From: Sabethes cyaneus
Taxonomy: Eukaryota; Arthropoda; Insecta; Diptera; Culicidae
Assembly (NCBI RefSeq): GCF_943734655.1
Contig: NC_071355.1
Span: 205,708,939-205,772,938 of the forward strand
Direction: 5' to 3'
Length of the DNA: 64,000 bases
Of this stretch, positions 57,500 to 64,000 are shown in pieces. Under the pieces are notes generated by a model. It saw only the letters and a program-made list of their open reading frames with translations, did no database searches and was not told the origin of the DNA. How positions within the stretch are numbered: the first letter of the stretch is position 1; the number at the start of each line of letters is the position of its first letter. The position numbers and the translations under genes are program-made.

Positions 57500-58275
57500 T
57501 GTCGTGTTTGTTTTCGATTTGTAAAAAGTTTTCTTCTTTTCTTTAATTACAAATAAAACCTATACAAACCTGTAAGTCAATTTTTTTGCTCTTGACTGAT
57601 ATTTCATCTCAAAGTTTAGTTTTTTAAACTGCTTGCTTTTTAAAATCCCCTTTCGAAATCACCAAAACCAGGGTGAAGGAAATTGAACAAAACTTTGGAG
57701 CAATGTTTATTGTAATTTCGTTTGCCGTTGTCGGTAGTTCAAAATGAATGAATGCACTTCTTAAATGGTTCCCCACAAATGCCCACAGATTCCGTAATAT
57801 ACTGCAATTCTAGGTACCAAGTTTGAAAACCGTTATCCTCTTCGTTTGCCTGATCCATGTCGATTGTTTGAGAATTACTTGCGTTCAATATCTTAGACAA
57901 TTCCTGTCAGCATATCACATTTGCTTTCGTTTTCCACTAAGGTTGACGTATCCCAACTAGCAGGAGGTAGAGTAGCGATAGAAGTTGCCGTAATCGGGAT
58001 GGATGACAACTATGAGGTCTCTATGAAGATTACTGGCTGTACTACTACCGTCAAGGCGAGCATAACGAAGTGTTTCATCATCAGCATCAGCTGCCCTTGC
58101 TCGTCAGCGTCTAACGGCAGCAGCGTGAACAGCCACGAATTTACAATGGATTCGGCTTAACTTTGCATGGTGCAAAATGCTTCGGATGACTGGGATGAAA
58201 GTGTGGTTTTGACGGACCCATCCATTCGCTCCCATGCCCCGCCCATGTGGAGAGTAACTAAAGGATTCAAATACC
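57500..58275. other. Unassigned spacer
   Basis: AT-rich. A plus frame at 57921-58160 lacks any motif. Nothing else recognised. Confidence 0.35.
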
Positions 58276-58287
58276 ATAAATACCACT

Positions 58288-58417
58288 GTGGGGTCAGCCC
58301 CAGCGTAGTGGTTAGCATTCACGCCTCTCATGCCGAAGACCCGGGTTCAAATGCCCCCGCAGAAGTCACGAATGACCCAAGCTGGTTAAAGTGACTCTAA
58401 TCGAAGCAAAAAAATGA
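58288..58417 (+). mobile_element. Second SINE family, 130 bp, 12-bp TSD
   Basis: Flanks ATAAATACCACT (58276-58287) and ATAAATGCCACT (58418-58429). A box GTAGTGGTTAGCA and B box GGGTTCAAATGCC are spaced as in a tRNA gene. It ends in an A-rich tail GCAAAAAAATGA. The head differs from the SINE at 15320. Not a functional tRNA, since no acceptor stem closes it. Confidence 0.85.
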
Positions 58418-59227
58418 ATAAATGCCACTAATTTGTTGTTTACTCCAATCATGTGCTCCTTCATGTTTTATTGCATTACTAAATTTAATAAAACATAGAG
58501 CGAATGCTGTAGCTAGTAGTAATCAGTTTAATTTGGAATACTTCGTTGTAGTATACTACCGTCTAGTAGAACTGCAATTGACGTTTGATCCGCTTTGGTA
58601 GAAATCTGGTAACCACCCAGCTAGCATTTTCATATGTATAAAAACCCGATTTAATCCACCTAGTGGTGAAAGGAACCTTTGTTATACGGTCTTACTTGAT
58701 ATTTGAGGAAGAAATCGACACGTTTTCGGAGCATAATTCATCTATTGGTTAACGTTGCGTAGTGCGTTGGTTTAGATAAAAATTTTGAAAATTGAATATG
58801 TTTACAAAATTTGAACAAAATAGGAGCACTTATAAATTTTGATAGATCCTTTTTTCATAAAATTGCTGAGTAAGGATAAGTAAGTTGTTAATAATAAATT
58901 GAGTAAGTGCAAGTAAAAGTAGGTTGTAAGAGCAAATATTATTCTTTACCATATACATTGCGTAGTAAAGGTCTAGTTTATAGGTTTTGGAACTATGCAT
59001 AATTTCTTGTAATGCCATTCTATTTGATTCACATCAATAAAGTTTTCTAGAATAAATTTCAACAATTTTTATTAACCTTCGGTTACTCACGCTGTTGTAT
59101 TTTGTATTTTGAACGCCATATTGTTATAAAGTTACAAATCGTTGTTTATCTTGACCCCAACTGGAATTTTCTCTCGTTTCTTCATATGGAAAAATAGTGT
59201 CTGTATGCAGCAAAACTATCAGCAAAT

Positions 59228-59461
59228 CTCGGGTAATTTTTTATATAAATCTATGTGACAATGAGAGATTCTCTTCATGTCTCCTCTCTTCTGTTTTTTA
59301 ACACATCAGCTTTACATGAATCGGTTGCCGGAGTTACTAGTTAGCTAAATGTGTTGAAAATTTGCTTTTTTATGCATTTATGTAGCCGTGAAAAGCGGAA
59401 GAGAGGAGACGCAAAGAGAATCTCTCATTGTTACATGGGTCTGTTTGAAAAATTACCCGAG
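59228..59461. mobile_element. MITE with long (~70-bp) TIRs
   Basis: CTCGGGTAATTTTTTATATA... at 59228 is complementary to ...AAAAATTACCCGAG at 59461, and homology runs inward through GAGAGATTCTCTT. Nested in the long repeat. Confidence 0.85.
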
Positions 59462-60630
59462 AAATGTAATATGTTTAAAATAAATCCGTCTGTTGGTAGT
59501 CGAGTAATTCGAGGTCAAAATTAGGGTATTTTATATAATCAAAGTTCTACAGTTCCTAAACAAGCAAACATAGAGGTATACTATATTCAGCGAAGTTGTG
59601 TATTTTTACTGTTTTTACAACTTTGTAGTACATGAAAAAATCATACAACAATTACAAAACGAGCTAAAATGGAAAAGCTGGTATTACATATTCATGTACA
59701 ACAAATAAGATTTTTCTATCTTCGCTGAAGAGATAGAAGGTTGCTGTCTTCAGCAAAATTTCTTGTAATAATATGTTTGAAACTTTACGGAACACATCAA
59801 TGTGTTATATTGTAACTGAAGAAAAATATTTTTTTTTATTTCACTTTTAGGGGGATTAGTCAAAGTTTACATTCTACCAGACAATACAGCATTCAATTTC
59901 AAGAAACCCTTCCAAAGGTTCGATAAACCTAAAACCAGGTTTTCCCAGCCAAAACTCTTGTGCGCACGTTTTTTTTGTTCTGGGCTATTGTGCGCGCGAG
60001 TAACCGTGTTACAAAAGTTGGCGCGAGTGTTCGAGGGTTAATATCTTTTGACCGGCAAAACCAATTCTTCTGAAATTTTGCAAATATATTAACAGCATTA
60101 AAACCTCTAATTTGATGCCAAAATAATTTAAACTAGATAAATTTTCTTAGATGAAATTGTTTAAAATTATTGTGAATTTTAATGTGTTGTACTCATAACT
60201 TTCAAATTAAACGACCAATCAAAAGACAAATCAATAGTGATCTATTAGGCTGTATTACCTTTCAAATGAGATTAATAGCACATACATCGGTTTGGTCATC
60301 TCTGAGAAACAGGCGATAATTGTTACCTTGTCAAAACAGTTTTTTTAAATATAACTTTTAAACTACTTATTTGTTTTCAATACAACTTTGTGAAAATTTT
60401 AGAGTTAATAAGAGCTTTCATTTGGTACTCAGATCGTTGAAATCGGTCATGTAGTTCCGGAGAAAATCGTGTTACGTAATTTTTACATTTTTACTTATAA
60501 CTTTCAAACGAAATGTCGGACCGCGAAACAATTCAATAGTGATATACTAGGCAATAATACCTTTCAAACAAAAGTAAAAGCGAACAAATCGGTTTAGCCA
60601 TCTCCGAGAAACAGGCGATAGAAAAGTTGC

Positions 60631-60641
<11 letters not shown>

Positions 60642-60666
<25 letters not shown>
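60642..60666 (+). repeat. (CA)n microsatellite
   Basis: About 12 CA units inside the long repeat's 3' region. Confidence 0.95.
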
Positions 60667-60784
60667 GACATTGCTCAGTTCGTCGAACCCTGTCGATTGG
60701 TATATGTGGCTCGGCCCGGATCGATTTCGTGTTTTTCGACCAATTTCTAAACCTTTGTTATAGTATAACAAAGGTAAAAAGGTA

Positions 60785-61439
60785 AAAATCAGCATTACGT
60801 ACATGCTAAATAAATCGTATTTCATGCGCAAAATTGGCATATCCGTACTATTTTGGAGGCGATATACGTGATTACGAATAATTTTGAGCGTTACGACTAT
60901 ATAAGTATTTATATACGATAATATCCGATTAAGCGCGAGTCGCTCCGTACTACTCTACGATTTTGTGCTGAAAATCGTATGTATGTCAGTCATTATCATT
61001 ATATACGACAGAAAATCAACTTGATCCCACTTTATCCAGCTTTAGTTACGATTTCGAGTTTGTTAGGAGATATTTACGATAGTTTTCGTGCATTGATATA
61101 CGAGTTGGTACTAGCTGGGCAAGGCCAAGGTCGAATGCTGACAAGGAAGTAGGGCTCTTATGAGCTTTGTTAGTCCTTCGACAAGGGGTTGGTACCGCAG
61201 GCCTTGCAAGCCGCCAACATGAAAAACTAACAAGCAATGAATGAAATTCGGACTGGAACAACCAGAATAGACCCATGCAACGGAAAAGGACTATGGATTG
61301 GAAACTCACGACGTGAAACTGCCGTTCTTTCTTCCAAAGGAGCACTCGAGTGCTCTCCGACATATTGAAGAGCCGCAAGTTCGACGTCGTAGCGCTGCGA
61401 CGTCGTAGCGCTGGAAGAGCTCAACGGTACGTACGTTCA
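60785..61439. other. Unassigned, with dispersed repeat at 61050-61118
   Basis: 61067-61115 shares GAGATATTTACGATA and CATTGATATACGAGTTGGT with 15838-15888. TACGATT/ATACGA-rich palindromic text at 60870-61010 may belong to the same element. 61225-61440 may be the 5' end of the RTE-like element that follows. Confidence 0.45.
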
Positions 61440-63545
61440 GAGATGGACATACCATCTACCAGAGCTGCGGCATCACACACGAGCTGGGTACAGCTTTCAT
61501 GGTGATAGGCGAGATGCGGAAAAGGGGTGCTTTGGTGGTGGCCAATCAATTCTCGAATGCGTAGGTTGCGAATCAAGGGCCGGTTCTTCAATATACGCAT
61601 CATCAACGTGCAACTAGGCGCGGCTGCAACGTATATACGACCGCTGTTCAAAACTTGATATCAAGGTCGTCATCGGGGATTTCAGAGCTCAGGTCGGCCA
61701 GGAGAAGGAATGCAAACCGGTGATTGGAGGGTTCAGTGTATCAACGATCAACGATATAGGCCGAAGACTTATTGCTATTGCCACCTCGAAGAACATGGGC
61801 GTACATAGCACCTTCTTCCTGTATATACTTCTACACACCTGGAGGTCACCAACTCAAACAGCGTCATAGACCCCGATCTCGCTTTGATCAACTGTCGACA
61901 CTTCTCAGATATCATTAACGTCAAATTCTATCGAAGCGCTATCGATATCTTGGATCTGTAGTGAGTGCGCCCAAAATTCTCCGTTGAAAACAACATTCGG
62001 TACAGTCGCTTAAATCTCGCGCGGGTGATGCAACCAGACGTTGCCGTAAACTACGCTCATTCACTCAAAGCTACGCTGCCGGAAGAGTACGGACTGGACG
62101 TAGTCCCTTGGAGGACTGTTCAAGATCCATCAGAACAGCCATTAGCAGTGTAGCGGAGAGCTCCATTTGGCACGTGGCACGGAATCAGCGGAACGAGTGA
62201 TTTGATGAAGAGTGTATGAGCGTGATGGATGAGGAGAACGCTGATTGGGCGGCTAAGATGCGTGTCTCACGTCTAAATGTACAAATACACAAACAGAAGG
62301 AAATACAGCGAACCCAAATTTCCGGAAGAAAGAGCGCTGCCCGGAAGAGCAGGAGTATGCGAAGTAGGAGCGGCTACATCATTCTTAGCAAACGCGTAAG
62401 GTCTATAAGAAACTGAACGGATCTCGCAAAAGCTTTGTGCCGCGATACCATCAAGGAGACCATCATGCAGCTCAATAAAACAATAAATCGGCTGGGAAAG
62501 ATGGGTACCGGAGGAGTGAAAAGATGGGGCTGTCTACCCGATCAACAAAAACGGTGACAAGTTAGACTGTAAGATCTATCGGGCAATCACCGTTCTCAAT
62601 GCTTCTTACAAAGTGCTCTCACAATTGATTTTCTTCCGACTATCGTCAATTACGAACAGATTTGAAAGAATTTATCATGCCGGCTTAATTGAAAAATGAT
62701 CAACAACGGATCAAATATGTACAGAGCGGTAAAAAAGGCCCTGAATATAGAATTCCCACGCACCATTTTTTGTTGACTTCAAAGCCGCATATGATACTAT
62801 TAAGCGAAAACAGCTATGGACAATCATACCCGAGAATGGCTTCCTCAGGAAGCTGATCAAACTGATTCAATCTACAATGGATGGTACACAGTACTGTGTT
62901 CGGATTTCGGGTGGATTATCGAATACATTCGATTCGGACAGTTTAAGGTCATGGTCTCTCGTGCATGCTGTTCAACATAGTGCCACAAGGTGTTATAAAC
63001 CATTATAAACCCTGAGTGGATCTTCAACAACCCTAGTAACACAGTTGTTACAAATTAGTTATGACAACCGATATGTGACTAATTTTAGTCATAAATGAGT
63101 TACTGCAACTAAAAGTGGCAAATATGTGCTGCTTGGGAAATCTAGTCAATTCGTCTGTTTTACCGATGACATGTATATTATCGGTAGAACATCTGTAGCA
63201 GTGACTAAACAGTTCTCCAGACTCACACGCAAAGCAGAAAAAGTAAATACGTCTAAAATGAAGCACATGCTATCCGGCGGAACCAAGGCAGACCGACGCC
63301 GCTTGGACAAGAGTGTAACGATCGATGGCAATAAGTTTGAGGTAGTTGACGAATTTACCTTACTAGGCTCAATGGTAACGGCGAGCAATCTGGTATCATT
63401 GTGACTCGGAAGCATATAATAAGCGAAAATCGCACTTACTATGGGCTTCACAAGGAATTGCGGTCGAACAGTCTAAGCCCCGTACAAAGAATGCCATATA
63501 AAGGACGCTCATTAGACCGCATGTTGTATACGGGCATTAAACGTA
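61440..63545 (+). mobile_element. Diverged RTE-like LINE
   Basis: Plus strand, heavily broken. Endonuclease: KVVIGDFRAQVGQEKE at about 61663 and STINDIGRRLIAIATSKNMG. RT: NKNGDKLDCKIYRAITVLNA at 62545, YKVLSQLIFFRLSS, STTDQICTE, FFVDFKAAYDTIKRKQLWTI at 62766 and FVCFTDDMYIIGR at 63150, where the usual FADD is FTDD. Then KVNTSKMKHMLSGGTKADRR and VTIDGNKFEVVDEFTLLGSM to about 63400. Identity to the other RTE copies is visibly low, so it is another subfamily. The MITE at 63031-63137 splits it before the FTDD box. Confidence 0.8.
63031..63137. mobile_element. 107-bp MITE in RTE
   Basis: CCCTAGTAACACAGTTGT at the left and the complement of CCCAAGCAGCACATATTTG at the right. End type shared with 14592-14707 and with the partial sequence at 63983. 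Confidence 0.75.
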
Positions 63546-63782
63546 GACTCGGAGTTTTTGAGTTTTCATTCAGCGCATACAGTTTTACTCCTAGTAGTAT
63601 TCTTTTATCTGTCAGCCCATGGACACGACTACTGAGCTGCTGACAGCGTTCATTTTTCGCTGTTTTCTACCCTTCAATACAATTTATTCATGAATTGTAG
63701 TGCAGAATGATTGCTCGTCTCACCAGTTAGTCAATGTTTTTGCTCTTGCTCTTGAGTGATATTCAGGCTTCATTTTCGGATT
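63546..63782. other. Unassigned
   Basis: Short spacer. Nothing recognised. Confidence 0.4.
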
Positions 63783-63960
63783 TTTGCTCAGTATATACTC
63801 ACTTGTTCAATACTGTTCAATATTGTTGAAGAAAGTATAGTTTTATACTTTCTTTAACAATATTGCAGATAATAATTAGTTCTACAATTGACCTTTACAC
63901 TACTTTTTCAAATTCTGTTTCGCTCAGGCACTGTAATCAAATGAGTATATACTGAGCAAA
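63783..63960. mobile_element. 178-bp MITE with perfect 19-bp TIRs
   Basis: TTTGCTCAGTATATACTCA at 63783-63801 and its exact complement at 63942-63960. The interior has a small hairpin (AAAGTATAG/CTATACTTT type) near 63833-63855. Confidence 0.88.
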
Positions 63961-63982
63961 TGCCGTTTTCTTTCAATAGGCA

Positions 63983-64000
63983 CCCTAGCAACACAGATGT
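63983..64000 (+). mobile_element. Possible MITE left end, cut by window edge
   Basis: CCCTAGCAACACAGATGT matches the end type CCCTAGTAACACAGTTGT of the MITE at 63031. The rest is outside the window. Confidence 0.4.

Larger units (their letters stand above)
58638..60784 (+). repeat. Long dispersed repeat, copy B
   Basis: Starts AAAACCCGATTTAATCCACC as at 43373. Contains GAAATCGACACGTTTTCGGA (58711), and two units about 300 bp apart with CATAACTTTCAAA..., CAATAGTGAT...TA(C/T)TAGGC, ATCGGTTT and GAGAAACAGGCGATA (60198-60320, 60497-60620). The end has a CA microsatellite, GTCGATTGGTATATG and CCTTTGTTATAGTATAACAA, the last resembling CCTTTGTTATACGG near the start (58676). I recognise the tail type from mosquito genomes. 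No coding capacity. Confidence 0.7.

Noticed and set aside
58288..58365. Functional tRNA gene
   Set aside because: A and B boxes only; no clean cloverleaf, flanked by a SINE duplication and tail.

Overview
This is an insect nuclear window, most likely from a mosquito. The evidence is a spliced arthropod-type sugar transporter, D37E Tc1/mariner transposases (the ITmD37E group was described from mosquitoes), RTE-like and LOA-like LINEs with insect-type domains, tRNA-derived SINEs and many TA-flanked MITEs. There is no operon structure, most of the DNA is AT-rich, and a run of exactly 500 N marks an assembly gap. I cannot name the species.

Only one host gene is well supported. It is a five-exon MFS sugar (facilitated trehalose, Tret1-like) transporter on the minus strand, exons at 33194-33131, 32939-32706, 32612-32314, 27625-27368 and 27038-26463. 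Joined, they give 1431 nt (476 residues plus stop), with every junction in frame and at GT/AG. Its 4.7-kb intron 4 holds a LOA-like LINE on the opposite strand, a second LINE tail and a Tc1 fragment.

Nearly everything else recognisable is transposon sequence. 230-2697: decayed RTE-like LINE. 7757-10155: element built around about 13 tandem units of about 143 bp. 10198-11500: D37E Tc1 element with both inverted repeats. 12006-13219: two MITEs. 14160-16400: pyrimidine-rich tract carrying a MITE and a SINE with a perfect 13-bp target duplication. 16391-17240: RTE tail and mariner-like relic. 20285-23618: RTE pieces, SINE, pogo-like end, gap, MITE copy. 36999-39329: the best-preserved RTE-like element (minus). 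43373-45530 and 58638-60784: two copies of a long dispersed repeat family. 46485-51417: a nested stack in which an RTE is split by a hAT-like element with an exact 8-bp duplication, the hAT contains another RTE, and that RTE contains a SINE and a MITE; a Tc1 deletion derivative splits the outer RTE again. 61440-63545: diverged RTE-like LINE with a MITE inside.

The most unusual signal is a set of long foldback palindromes (13608-13762, 43559-43818, 46236-46479) and a separate site at 57438-57482, all centred on sequences like the hammerhead ribozyme core (CTGANGA, stem II, GAAAC) known from Penelope-like retroelements. The longer stretches without features (for example 4171-7590, 17250-20284, 33300-36998, 39500-43020, 52714-56798) showed no recognisable gene.
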